60,984 nt of DNA from Acinetobacter tjernbergiae DSM 14971 = CIP 107465 (GCF_000374425.1 NZ_KB894379.1:1-60984), one strand, 5' to 3'. Shown: positions 38,840 through 48,117, counted from the stretch's first letter. Notes: generated by a model not told the origin, from the sequence alone. Numbers and translations are program-made.

Positions 38840-39015
38840 GAAATATTAATCAGAAAAATGGGAAAAAAAAGCTAAGATATTTTGTTTATAAAGATAGAAA
38901 TTTTTTTGTGAAACTACATATTATAAGTAGGATATTGATATGCAAGAGTACAAAGTATATTTGTTTAGAGGTAAAATATTCAAAATTGATGTGAAGAATA
39001 AGTGAGAGTAAAAAT

Positions 39016-39265
39016 ATGGCTGGTCAAGTTATTGAATGTATTGTATGTGGAAGTAATAATGTAAAACTTTTTATACCAATACAAAAAAGTGCCTATGCAA
39101 AAACAGCATGCTCCAATAATTGTGCGTGATGCATTTCAAAATAACTCTAACCATTTATCTAATATCGAGAGTAATGTTGAATTAAAATCATGCCATTTTT
39201 GAGCTGAATCCATCCGAATTTCAGCTATCAAATGTAAGTACTGCGGAAGTATGCTAGAAAAGTAG
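39016..39265 (+). pseudogene. Degraded double zinc-ribbon gene
   Basis: The first part, MAGQVIECIVCGSNNVKLFI, ends at TGA 39127 after a CSNNC pair. A shifted frame later reads SCHF, a TGA where a cysteine codon is expected, then AESIRISAIKCKYCGSMLEK and TAG 39265. The second part is the classical CxxC-x(n)-CxxC zinc ribbon. At least one frameshift and one nonsense change are needed to restore it. Confidence 0.5.
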
Positions 39266-39297
39266 AATACTCTCCAAACGTTCTAATTGTAATTAAG

Positions 39298-39380
39298 CCC
39301 GAAAATGAATCGGGTTTTTTATTATCTAAATTTACAGTTTAGCCACGTAAATATGTCCATTACCGCATGTTTACGTGGCT
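39298..39380 (+). terminator. Two successive terminator hairpins before the tape-measure gene
   Basis: CCCGA/TCGGG with six T (39298-39320) is followed by AGCCACGTAAA (39341-39351) and its perfect 11-bp complement (39370-39380) with a T-run. The second hairpin sits just before the tape-measure start. Confidence 0.75.
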
Positions 39381-39406
39381 TTTTTTATTCGGCGATGAGG
39401 CTTCTT

Positions 39407-39964
39407 ATGTCTAAAGAATTAGTATTTAAAGTTGTTCCTGAAGCTGATACAAAAGACTATATATCTAATATTCAGCAGTCAGAAGATACCACTAAAGCAA
39501 TATTCAAAGCGATCAAACAAGAAGCTGAAAAACTACGTCAAGCTTCAGCGGAAACCGCTAAGCAGATCGGTGAAATTGTGCCTGAAAGCACAACTAAAAT
39601 GGCAAGTGCCCTGACTCAAAACTTAAATAATGCTACAACCACAATTCAAAATGCAGGTACTAATGCGGGTCAAACTGCCAAGAATTTTGAAGAGTTTGGT
39701 CGAGTAACTGAAGCTCAACAGGCTGCAGCATCTGCTACGCTTGAGACTAAAAAGCAAGAGCAATCTTTTAAGAATGCAATCGAAACTGGGCAAGCTCTAG
39801 GTGTCGATGTTGAGCAAGTTACAAATAAGATTTCAACGGGCTTTAGTGATAGTTCTGGAAAAATTAAGGCTTTTATTGAACAGTTGAAAATTGCAGGTAT
39901 TGATGGTGAGAAATCAGCAGATTTGATTTACCTAGCATGGCAAAAGTGGTTATGGGGGCAATAA
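39407..39964 (+). pseudogene. Phage tail tape-measure protein, truncated
   Basis: ATG 39407 (GATGAGG upstream) begins MSKELVFKVVPEADTKDYIS, the usual N terminus of siphophage tape-measure proteins, then long helices rich in A, Q, E and T. Tape-measure genes normally encode several hundred to over a thousand residues. This frame stops after 185, where it runs into a membrane-protein gene. A deletion of the rest of the tail module joined the two. Confidence 0.7.
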
Positions 39965-40280
39965 TTACCGTTGTAGTTGCATTGGGTTACTTGGTCGTAA
40001 TTATGACGAGAATATCGTGCTCACGTAGTGAATGGGTAGTTAGTCTTGTTTCAACAGTAATTGGTAGTATCGAGGCAGGAGGATTTATTATCCAGCATTT
40101 CTCTATGCACGATTACGCAACAACATGGGCGGGGATGTGTGCAATCGGGGTATTTTCTTTGCAACTGGTTTGCCGTTTTGGGCCATCATCAGATGGACAT
40201 TTAACTATGTTAATGCCCGTGAGGGCTCAACCATTTTAGATGTGGCCAAAGAGTTTAAAGACTTCAAAGACAATTTTTAA
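39937..40280 (+). pseudogene. Phage membrane protein with frameshift near the 3' end
   Basis: ATG 39937 starts MAKVVMGAIITVVVALGYLV, with three to four hydrophobic segments. After about 85 codons the frame shifts. The natural continuation in another frame is FATGLPFWAIIRWTFNYVNA, ending in VAKEFKDFKDNF and TAA 40280. As written the ORF ends at 40239. It begins inside the tape-measure frame, which marks the deletion junction. Confidence 0.55.
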
Positions 40281-40382
40281 TAGATTCGGTTAAAACTGGA
40301 TTATTTATGCTATAAATCCTTCATATGAATGGGGGATTTATAAATGAAATACATATATTTAATATTGAGAGAATTTTTTTAT

Positions 40383-40829
40383 ATGAAAAAATTCATTTTG
40401 GCTTGTGGGTTGATTATTCCATCAATATCTTTTGGAGCTGACTGGGGATATGTTGTATCAACTGACGACACAAGTTACTGGATAGATAAGGAATTTTATA
40501 AATATGATTTTAAAAATAATAAAGTAGATATTTGGGTGAAATCAGTATCAAAAAAATCTAATGAGATGAAGTTTTATACGAAATCAAAATTGCTTAATAG
40601 ATATTCATGTATCAATAAAGAATATAGAAATATTGCGTATAGTGAATATACAGAGGACAACAAAGTAACATATTCGGCATCTGTTCCAGAAGAAAATATT
40701 CGAGTAATATTTCCTGAGACTATTGCAGAAGAATTGTGGAAAGTTGCATGTAAGACAAAAGGAAAGGGGCTTAAATTCACCAAGTATCAACAACAAATAG
40801 TTGATGTTTCAACATTAGAAGTTCAATAA
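40383..40829 (+). CDS. Periplasmic surface-adhesin-E-like protein
   Basis: From ATG 40383 (rather than 40344) it has a signal peptide ending SISFGA and a mature part of about 130 aa: DWGYVVSTDDTSYWIDKEFY, WVKSV, then two cysteines. This layout recalls the small secreted surface-adhesin E family common in Acinetobacter. Function unknown. Probably a moron carried by the prophage. Confidence 0.55.
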   Translation: MKKFILACGLIIPSISFGADWGYVVSTDDTSYWIDKEFYKYDFKNNKVDIWVKSVSKKSNEMKFYTKSKLLNRYSCINKEYRNIAYSEYTEDNKVTYSASVPEENIRVIFPETIAEELWKVACKTKGKGLKFTKYQQQIVDVSTLEVQ

Positions 40830-40879
40830 AAATGCCTGAATAAGGAAACTTATTTTCAACACTATAAAAAGCTAAGTAC

Positions 40880-41206
40880 ATGAAAAAAATATTACTAATT
40901 TGTCTTGTAATAACAATCTTTGTAGGCTGTCAAAAGCAACCCGAAAAAGTAAGTGAGTCTGTTGAGAAATCTGTTGCAGAATCTGATAAGAAAATTGGCG
41001 AGTTCTTAGATATTCTTGACGATTCAAACGCCAATAAAGGACTTCAACGCAAAGTGCTTTGTACAGATTATCCGAAATTATACGAGCATGAATATTTGCC
41101 AGCATTATTGAAACTTTCAAATGCTGAACCAAAAGATAAATTGATGAATGATCTTAAAATTACAACTGACTACTATAGTGAAAAACTAAATATCACTTGT
41201 GATTGA
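40880..41206 (+). CDS. Small lipoprotein, 108 aa
   Basis: Signal peptide with lipobox FVGC at residues 15-18, so the protein is lipid-anchored. The mature part is charged and helical (KVSESVEKSVAESDKKIGEF) with two more cysteines near the middle and C terminus. It precedes the lysis genes and could be an outer-membrane spanin-like or superinfection-exclusion protein, but no family is recognised. Confidence 0.6.
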   Translation: MKKILLICLVITIFVGCQKQPEKVSESVEKSVAESDKKIGEFLDILDDSNANKGLQRKVLCTDYPKLYEHEYLPALLKLSNAEPKDKLMNDLKITTDYYSEKLNITCD

Positions 41207-41227
41207 GAATATTCAATTCTTATGAAG

Positions 41228-41249
41228 CCCGCCAAGTGCGGGTTTTTTT
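41228..41249 (+). terminator. Intrinsic terminator
   Basis: CCCGC and GCGGG pair around CAAGT, then seven T. A second small hairpin (CGACC/GGTCG, 41262-41275, then six T) follows just before the holin gene. Confidence 0.75.
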
Positions 41250-41299
41250 ATATCTACGAACCGACCTATTGGTCGTTTTTTACGTCTAGAGGAAAGTGA

Positions 41300-41500
41300 A
41301 TGCAAAATTATTTTAAATATGTAATAGATTGGTTAGATGCACATAATCTGACAGTGGTCGCTGTAATTCTATCCGTTATTTTAGCGATGGTAAGATCATT
41401 ACCTATACAGCTTTCAATTTTTGTGGGTGGTATTGTGGGCTTTAAAGGCACACTTTTGGTAGATCGAATGATTAGTAAAAAAGTAGGTGAGGAATCATGA
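41300..41500 (+). CDS. Holin-like small membrane protein
   Basis: A 66-aa protein with two hydrophobic segments (NLTVVAVILSVILAMV and LSIFVGGIVGFKGTLLV) and a charged C terminus, the usual build of a class II holin. Its stop overlaps the endolysin start by 4 bases (ATGA), the standard phage lysis-cassette arrangement. It would make membrane lesions that release or activate the lysin. Confidence 0.75.
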   Translation: MQNYFKYVIDWLDAHNLTVVAVILSVILAMVRSLPIQLSIFVGGIVGFKGTLLVDRMISKKVGEES

Positions 41501-42081
41501 AGGCGATCATTGATTATTTACGTAAAATCAGTGGTGGAAAACTGACTCAAAAACAAGTCGATGCCACTGATAAATTAATAAATGTTGCTACAGCCTATGA
41601 TGTTGCCGATATGCTTGGAATAGCAATTGATTCTGACATGAGTGTAAGTTCAGTCGGTATTCAACTTATCACCAGTTTTGAAGATCTAAAATTGGAAGCT
41701 TATGACGATGGTGTAGGCGTTTGGACGATTGGTTATGGGACAACGATTTACCCAAATGGTGTTGCTGTAAAGAAAGGCAATAGTTGTACCTTAGAACAAG
41801 CAAAGTCCTTTTTTCAACATGATTTGAGGCGCTTTCAAACAGCTGTAAATGATGCTGTGAATATTCCACTCTCACAAAATCAATTCGATGCACTGGTTTC
41901 TTTAGCTTATAACATCGGGACGAATGCTTTTAAAACGTCGATCTTAGTGAAGTATCTGAATGCTTTAGATTATAAAGCCGCAGCGGATCAATTTCTGGTA
42001 TGGAATAAAGCGGGCGGTAGTGTGTTGAATGGTTTGGTTCGCCGCCGTGAAGCAGAGAGAGCATTATTTTTAAAGAAATAA
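41497..42081 (+). CDS. Phage endolysin, GH24 lysozyme
   Basis: Muramidase of the T4-lysozyme/lambdoid R group, 194 aa. The catalytic block is visible: FEDLKLEAYDDGVGVWTIGYGTT contains the E, D and T of the E-8-D-5-T triad. LVSLAYNIGTNAF and NGLVRRREAERALF complete the fold. A helical N-terminal extension of about 55 residues precedes the domain and lacks a signal peptide, so it needs the holin for export. Confidence 0.9.
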   Translation: MKAIIDYLRKISGGKLTQKQVDATDKLINVATAYDVADMLGIAIDSDMSVSSVGIQLITSFEDLKLEAYDDGVGVWTIGYGTTIYPNGVAVKKGNSCTLEQAKSFFQHDLRRFQTAVNDAVNIPLSQNQFDALVSLAYNIGTNAFKTSILVKYLNALDYKAAADQFLVWNKAGGSVLNGLVRRREAERALFLKK

Positions 42082-42218
42082 TTTAAATGAAAGCTTAATT
42101 TCATTATTAAGCTTAAGCATTTTCTACTATTTATGTGATTAAAATTCACTCTATTTTCTTGGTTTATTTAATAATTGAAGTATTATCTAAATAAATAATA
42201 TTTTATAAGGGGAAAATA

Positions 42219-43184
42219 ATGTTAAAAAAAATAATTTTAATCACTATTTCTATTGCGGTAAGTGGTTGCTCACTCATTGCTCCTGAAAGATTAGATAAGT
42301 ACTGGTGTAATGAACCATATTTGAAAGAAAACTCTAAACAATTTGGGCCAGATGAACTAGTAGCAGCCCGTAAAGGTTATATGTATGTGACAGCTGCGGC
42401 TTTGGCACTACAAGGAAATAATGAAGAAGATAAAAATCATTGGATCGAAATTCCGAAAAGATTAGAGCCTATTCAATTGCAATCAATAGATAAAAATCAG
42501 CCATACAAAATTAAAGGTCCGAAAGGTTTTGAAGCACGGGCATTTTTATTACACGATAAAAAACAGCCTGATCAAATTGAAGCTTTAGTTATTGCTTATA
42601 CTGGTTCTCAAATGGATGATTTTAAGAATGATTGGTATTTAGCAGATTTTAAAGGTGATATGTCTCAATATAATCAAGCCCGTGAATTGCTTAAGACTCT
42701 TTCAACTCAATATCCGCATGTTCATAAAATAGTTGTAACTGGCTTTTCCTTAGGTGGGGCACTTGCTGCACATGTTGCCTTACATCCAGATACTTCTAAA
42801 TATGTATCTGAAGTGTGGACATTTAATCCAAGTGGTCGTATTCATGACTTACGTACAAAAGCTGAAAAGCGTGCGATGGCGAATTCTAAAGAAAGAGATC
42901 CACGATTTTGGTTAGTAGCAAATTATTCAGAGGCTGTAAGATATACAAGAAGTTTAACAGCGCATTATATTTTTGGTTTCGACTGGATTCCTGCACCTAA
43001 AGACCAGTTTGTCAATAAAGTCGAATTATATAAAACTAACCCAATTCAAGGGCATTTTAGATATATTTTATTCCGTGATTTAATGTGGGCTGCTGAGTTA
43101 GATGCTCGTATTAATAAAGCTGAATACAATGAGCCTTTGGAAATTTTAAGGAAAACTCATTTTAGTGCTTGTAAACTACAATAA
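42219..43184 (+). CDS. Lipase-3-like lipoprotein
   Basis: A 321-aa protein with signal peptide and lipobox VSGC. The nucleophile elbow VVTGFSLGGALAAHVALHP marks a class-3-lipase alpha/beta hydrolase. A conserved ALVIAYTGSQMDDFKNDWY segment precedes it, giving the oxyanion hole. An Asp and His later in the sequence could complete the triad. The protein probably sits in the envelope. It lies directly after the endolysin and has no phage homolog I recognise, so it reads as a moron or as a phospholipase-like effector. Confidence 0.75.
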   Translation: MLKKIILITISIAVSGCSLIAPERLDKYWCNEPYLKENSKQFGPDELVAARKGYMYVTAAALALQGNNEEDKNHWIEIPKRLEPIQLQSIDKNQPYKIKGPKGFEARAFLLHDKKQPDQIEALVIAYTGSQMDDFKNDWYLADFKGDMSQYNQARELLKTLSTQYPHVHKIVVTGFSLGGALAAHVALHPDTSKYVSEVWTFNPSGRIHDLRTKAEKRAMANSKERDPRFWLVANYSEAVRYTRSLTAHYIFGFDWIPAPKDQFVNKVELYKTNPIQGHFRYILFRDLMWAAELDARINKAEYNEPLEILRKTHFSACKLQ

Positions 43185-43240
43185 GAGTGAAGATGAAATG
43201 CTCACTTTCTCTATATGGATTGTGAGCATAGACTTAGATT

Positions 43241-43498
43241 TCAGTCACCAAAAAGTGAATGTGGTTTCCAAGTAGAATTAACTAACTCATATGTTTCTTT
43301 ACTGCTATATATATTTCCATCTTGACCATTGTAAGTATACGTAATTTCAGCAATATCAGAGCTAGGTTTTACTCTTTCATAACTAATTGAATAGAAAATA
43401 GGTTCTACCCAATTATATTCTTTTGTATGTGAAACCATTCGTTTTTTAGCAAGTAGCTCAATTGCTGCAATTTCTATCGCAGATGGATTAAATGAGAT
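43241..43498 (-). pseudogene. C-terminal remnant of an unknown protein
   Basis: The minus-strand frame opens after a stop at 43499 with NPSAIEIAAIELLAKKRMVS and ends with PHSLFGD at 43241. The longest ATG-initiated piece is 65 aa (from 43438). No start is seen for the longer frame, so the N terminus is missing. Family not recognised. Confidence 0.4.
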
Positions 43499-43540
43499 TT
43501 AATTTCCTTGTTAATAATTAGAAAAATGAATACTAAAAAA

Positions 43541-44176
43541 CTAATGTACTTGTTTTTTATCAAAATTAGAACTCAAATACACTACATTTTTTGGTTCAAC
43601 TAAAGAAACATTTTTCTTTACATCTATTACTGCACAAAGATTGATACCACACCGAATGACGTGAAGATCTTGCAAAGTTTTATCAGATTTCAGTGTTACT
43701 TTGGGTAGAGACGTTGGATTTTCTAATACTAGATTAGCAGCTTTTGATGCCCTAATATCAATTGCTGCAAATGAAAGGAAGCTAACAATAATTATAAGAG
43801 TTACTGTCATCATGCAAAAGCTGGTATGGACTCTAGATTCAATCAATTCTTGTTTAATAGAGGAGTTATGTATAGGAGGGATATGTTCAGCTTTCTTTTT
43901 CAGTAAGGATAATTTAAATGGAATTTTTATATCAAAGTAAGAAAACAAATACTGGATATAAAAAATAATAAGCAAAAAAATTAGCAGTAAGCCAATTGGT
44001 TCAGCACAATTCAAAAATCCCCAATTAATTTTATCTGCGGCAGAAAAATTAAGTACTACAGGATCAATCAGGAATACAGCCATATAAGCTGCCAAGTAAT
44101 TTTTTCCGCAGGCGTAAAAAAATACTGTAAATAAAGAAACGATAATTGCAGTATCCAACGAAAAATTAAACTTCAT
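43541..44176 (-). CDS. Inner-membrane immunity-like protein, 211 aa
   Basis: Four hydrophobic segments (two near the N terminus, one near 60-80, one near 125-150) and a periplasmic or cytoplasmic C-terminal tail. ATG 44176 stands about 10 bases after the stop of a toxin-tail remnant on the same strand (DNCLPGGNGKNCPNKK). Membrane immunity proteins protect against pore-forming or periplasm-acting toxins, so this is a candidate orphan immunity gene. Family not recognised. Confidence 0.55.
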   Translation of the reverse strand: MKFNFSLDTAIIVSLFTVFFYACGKNYLAAYMAVFLIDPVVLNFSAADKINWGFLNCAEPIGLLLIFLLIIFYIQYLFSYFDIKIPFKLSLLKKKAEHIPPIHNSSIKQELIESRVHTSFCMMTVTLIIIVSFLSFAAIDIRASKAANLVLENPTSLPKVTLKSDKTLQDLHVIRCGINLCAVIDVKKNVSLVEPKNVVYLSSNFDKKQVH

Positions 44177-44185
44177 GTTCTTTCC

Positions 44186-44275
44186 TTATTATTTCTTGTT
44201 CGGGCAATTCTTGCCATTTCCACCCGGTAAACAATTATCTTAATTGTATTTGTAAAAGCCCTCATAAGAGGGCTT
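44186..44275 (-). repeat. 90-bp direct repeat copy A: polymorphic-toxin tail remnant
   Basis: On the minus strand the sequence encodes DNCLPGGNGKNCPNKK and stops, a Cys/Gly-rich tail as seen at the end of some polymorphic toxins. A second, frame-broken copy lies at 45149-45238. The two copies are in direct orientation and bracket a GST gene. Confidence 0.65.
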
Positions 44276-44323
44276 TGTTCATAGGTTAGTTTTCGAAACA
44301 TACTTTAACTATTCTTATCTTTT

Positions 44324-44956
44324 TTAGATCATTACACCATCTTGTTCAATTTTTTCTGCAGCTTTCCAACTTGGTAGTGAGCTCAAATGTTCGACATAGT
44401 TTTTGATATGGGGATATTTTTCACCTTGTTTCATATGATGAATTAACCCGTGAAGTGCAAATCCCATCATAAAGTCAGCGCCAGTTAAACGATCGTCCAC
44501 CAGAAATAATTTATCTTTTAAATAATCATTTAAATAACCAAAAACTTTATCAAACTCAATTTGAGTGTAGTTTTCTAGAAATACTAATTTTGTGCCGTGT
44601 TTAGTTTCTATTTGATTAAACGTTTTTAATAAAAATGGCACCATCGCTGAGCTTTCTGCGAAGTGAATCCATTGTAGGTAATCTGCATAAGTAGCATCAT
44701 TTGTATCTGGTGCTAGATGTGGTGCAAGTCTTTGAATTAGCAACTCTACTATAGCTCCTGATTCTGCAATGACTTTACCTTGCCATTCAATCACAGGAGA
44801 TTTTCCTAGAGGGTGAATGTTTTTTAGTGACTCAGGTGCCAAATGAGTTTTTTTGTCACGGTAATAGCGTTGCAATTGATACGGTTGTTTGATTTCTTCT
44901 AGTAACCACAAAATGCGGAAAGAGCGTGATTGGTCTAAGTGATGCAATGTAATCAT
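44324..44956 (-). CDS. Glutathione S-transferase family protein
   Basis: About 210 aa. N-terminal thioredoxin-like domain with HHLDQSRSFRILWLLEEI, the cis-proline site LGKSPVIEWQGK and AESGAIVELL. The C-terminal domain has VDDRLTGADFMMGFAL. ATG 44956 is preferred to 44974. It is unlike typical phage genes and is flanked by 90-bp direct repeats, so it was probably captured by recombination into the element. Substrate unknown. Confidence 0.85.
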   Translation of the reverse strand: MITLHHLDQSRSFRILWLLEEIKQPYQLQRYYRDKKTHLAPESLKNIHPLGKSPVIEWQGKVIAESGAIVELLIQRLAPHLAPDTNDATYADYLQWIHFAESSAMVPFLLKTFNQIETKHGTKLVFLENYTQIEFDKVFGYLNDYLKDKLFLVDDRLTGADFMMGFALHGLIHHMKQGEKYPHIKNYVEHLSSLPSWKAAEKIEQDGVMI

Positions 44957-45148
44957 GATGATTCCTGTCTTCAAAACTTAATGGGAAATTTCCCCAATTT
45001 TTCGGTTTCAAATATACCCTTAAGTCAACTGATAGTGCTGTTTAACTACTTATAAATAACATCCAACTGGTATAGAAAATGTGAATAATAAGATGTTCTT
45101 CAACGTTTGGAGTTGTAAGTCAGGACAGAGCGAAACCTTATTCAAAAT

Positions 45149-45238
45149 TTATTATTTCTTGTTCGGGCAATTATTGCCGTTTCCACTCGTAAACAATCAG
45201 CTTAATTGCATTTATAAAAGCCCTCAATAGAGGGCTTT
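45149..45238 (-). repeat. 90-bp direct repeat copy B, frame-broken
   Basis: About 85-90 percent identical by eye to 44186-44275. The tail frame is broken by a one-base loss (CGAGTGGAAACGG against CCGGGTGGAAATGG). Between 44975 and 45293 I see no other feature except a small hairpin ending both copies (AAGCCCTC/GAGGGCTT). Confidence 0.65.
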
Positions 45239-45293
45239 TACTTTTTTTACGAATAATATGTTAGTTTTGTAAGTATTATCTTTGATGGCAATT

Positions 45294-47267
45294 TTAATTA
45301 TTACATGTCGTTATGTGAGTAAATATTTTTTCACAAACAGATTTTGCTGGTTCAGTAAGCTCCCAATCTTCATATGTCATTAATACTTTACATATTTCAC
45401 AAAAACTAACTTTATCATCAATTGTTCCTGAAGCATCTGAAAATAAACGAGGTGGAGGTGTAACAGAGTTATCTAGACGGATAGTATCATCAATAATTTT
45501 TCCAATACCCTCATGACCAATAAAGTTAATTGAAGAACTTAGTTTTTCAATATCAAATTTACTTATATCTCTCGTAAAACCCTTCTGTGTTAATCTGTTT
45601 TGTGTATCGGGACTTAATGTAATTTTAGCAGCAGCTCTTTTTACTCCCAGAAATTTTATTAGACATGCTTTGTAAATTATTGAAGCTGATAAAGTATTCT
45701 CTATTTCTTTACAAGGTAAGACGTGGACATTCTCATCTTTTAACTCATCTTGCCACTCTTGAAGTCTTTCCGCTTTACCTTCATTATCGCCATCAGCTAA
45801 AAGTAAAATATTCTTTGTAATTGCTTTAGCTGTCAAACCTTTACTATTCTCTAAAAACTCTAAAGCTTCCTCTTTTGTTGAATAGTCATCAAGAAAACTC
45901 CAGTGTGTGATGTTTCCACCAGCATATTCAATAAATGCATAATGAAAATTGGGCATAAAGCTTTTATATTTCTTGGCATTTTCTTTATTGTTTGGATCAG
46001 AACTATTATCAAGGAATTGAATGTATTTTTGCATTAGTTTCGATAAATACATTCGATCTGTTACACCTTCAACCCAAATTGTACAATTGGCTAAATACAG
46101 CGATGATGGCCGAACACCTAATGAGCTTAATAATTCATGGTCTTTATCGCAGCGATAAATTTTAAAATCAAATTCTTTAGGATTGCCATCTTTAGGTTGC
46201 TTTACGAACTTTTGAATTATGACCTCATCAGATTCATCGACCATATCCAAGAGATAATTTGAGTGCGTCGTAAAAAAATAGTAATGATTGGTTTCATTTA
46301 GATAGAAATTCATCAATTGCCGAACCATACCGGCATGCATATTTAATTCAGGCTCTTCGATAAAAAAAGCATGGGTTTGCTTATTTCCATTTTTATCTAC
46401 ATTTTTTATGTAAGCTTCATAAGTTAAAATAATAGCTTGTTGTAAACCATCACCTAACTGAGAAATTGGAAACTGCCTTTCAGAACCAATTTTAATATTT
46501 ACAACATCTTGATCATGCTTCGGGATGAGTGAAACTGGTTCATTATCAAAGAAGTATTGACTAAGTTTTTCTTCATAACTTTTTATTAAATCACGTTGCT
46601 CTGGTTCACCTAATAAATGAGTTTTTAACTCATAGTAGAGGCATTCACCTGTAATGATGTTATGTGTACCAAATTTGCTCTTTTCAGGGAAATAATCTTT
46701 TTGAGCACGTTCGATATAAGGTTGTTTGTTTTCTTGCTCAGTTACTGGACGCATACCGCGGAGTATTGGTATATAAAATTTAATATTTTCAAATTCTATA
46801 TTAGTTTCATAATCATTAACAAAATTTTGAATTTCAATAACTTTACTAGAGAGTTCTTCTGAGTAATCAATTTTTACAGTTGCGAGTTGACCTATTACAT
46901 TTATATAGTTTTCTTTATATTTGTTTTTAGGGAAAAGAGGAGACAAAATAACACTATTTATAAGCCTTAATACCGAATCATAATTGTCTCTAGAATTCAT
47001 GTTTCCAATCCAAAAATTACTCCCTGAATTATTTTAAACTAAAGATTTTAACTCATTAAAATGTTCAGTTAAATTTGGAAAAGAAAAGTCCTGTATTGTG
47101 TATTTTGAGGCTGAAAATAAATTTCTAACAAATCGACTTTTACCTGAGTTGTTTTTTCCGATAAAAAAATTTAGTTTTTTAATTTCAATTGAAAATGGAT
47201 GTTCTTGATCAATATCAGAACTATAGTTTTCTAAATTCTCTGCCCAATAATATAATTTATTAGTCAT
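45294..47267 (-). pseudogene. OLD-like ATPase-TOPRIM nuclease gene split by one in-frame stop
   Basis: Two open pieces in the same frame: 47267-47034 (77 codons, Walker A FIGKNNSGKSRF) and 47000-45294 (568 codons). The only interruption is TAA at 47034-47036, after which the frame reads NNSGSNFWIGNMNSRDNYDS. The larger piece has SQLGDGLQQAII (signature), FFIEEPELNMHAG (Walker B), FFTTHSNYLLD (switch His) and a TOPRIM domain (WVEGVTDRMYLSKL, LLLADGDNEGKAERL). The whole matches single-gene OLD-family defence nucleases. As read, no single protein has both Walker A and TOPRIM, so it is inactive unless the stop is suppressed or is a sequencing error. Confidence 0.75.
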
Positions 47268-47337
47268 ATAAGCCCCAAATAATCTAATTTACATTAATCT
47301 TATATCAGTGTGAATAAAAGTAATATTTTATAAAAAG

Positions 47338-47424
47338 TCATCTCAGTTTTTTAAGGCGAGCTCTGATAGCACCAGAACTTCGCTTTAATAGCTGAGATAT
47401 TTCCTTAACACTTTTTTCTTCAAA
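47338..47424 (-). pseudogene. C-terminal HTH-like fragment
   Basis: A 28-residue frame, EEKSVKEISQLLKRSSGAIR followed by ARLKKLR and TGA, without a start. The pattern is the short C-terminal helix-turn-helix found in several helicases and other large proteins. Only the tail remains. Nothing else is seen between 47268 and 47520. Confidence 0.4.
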
Positions 47425-47520
47425 TCAATATTTTCAAAAGTAAGAATTTTTAATCCCTAAAATTTTAATTTCTAATAATAAAATGTTAAACAGTATCCAT
47501 AAAAAGTAAGTAATGATTTA

Positions 47521-47997
47521 CTATTGATCACTTTTTTTATGCAAATTTTCCATATATTCATCAGTGATATGATCTTCTACAGTTAACCATCCAAGACTAC
47601 CTTCACCATTGTCGACAACATCAATATGATTGTCGCCTTTATAGACAAGAACTTCCTTATTAAAAAACTTTAATGAATTCCAAAAAGAAGAACCACTTAA
47701 TACTTCAAGAGAAAGATGAATATCATCTCGAAGTTGGCTAAGGTCTTGTGTGTAATCTAGGCTAAGGTTATTTAAAAGCTTGCCATAAACAACACGTTTT
47801 TTACCATTTTTTAAATGAAATATCTTAACTTCTGAATGTGGAGGAGTTGAACTTTCATTTCTTAAAAAACTTTCTTCCAGCCTAGTAACAATATCCGCAT
47901 TCATAGAGCGATTCAGTTCTTTGGCTGACTCTGCAATTTTATCTTTTAGTTCTTGTGGCATTCGAACTTTATATTCGACCCCTAGATGCTTGCTCAT
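47521..47997 (-). CDS. Arc-like ribbon-helix-helix DNA-binding protein
   Basis: A 158-aa protein. The N-terminal 50 residues are an Arc/MetJ-type RHH domain (YKVRMPQELKDKIAESAKEL then NRSMNADIVTRLEESF), as in phage P22 Arc. The longer C-terminal part is acidic and of unknown role. It is divergent from the antirepressor gene across 120 bases containing two strong dyads, so it is likely to repress one or both promoters. Confidence 0.85.
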   Translation of the reverse strand: MSKHLGVEYKVRMPQELKDKIAESAKELNRSMNADIVTRLEESFLRNESSTPPHSEVKIFHLKNGKKRVVYGKLLNNLSLDYTQDLSQLRDDIHLSLEVLSGSSFWNSLKFFNKEVLVYKGDNHIDVVDNGEGSLGWLTVEDHITDEYMENLHKKSDQ

Positions 47998-48034
47998 ATC
48001 GATAATCAGTTTTCGGAAATGTTTTAATAATAAT

Positions 48035-48051
48035 ACACCCCACTGGGGTGT
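48035..48051. promoter_or_regulatory. 17-bp palindrome, likely RHH operator
   Basis: ACACCCCA and TGGGGTGT flank one central base, a perfect palindrome, in the divergent region between the RHH gene and the antirepressor. A second dyad CGCCCCG (48057-48063) / CGGGGCG (48082-48088) follows and may fold in the antirepressor leader. Confidence 0.65.
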
Positions 48052-48117
48052 AAAAACGCCCCGAACAATCTTGGCGGATCACGGGGCGAGTTACCAATTT
48101 TCAGCGAGAAAACTGAT

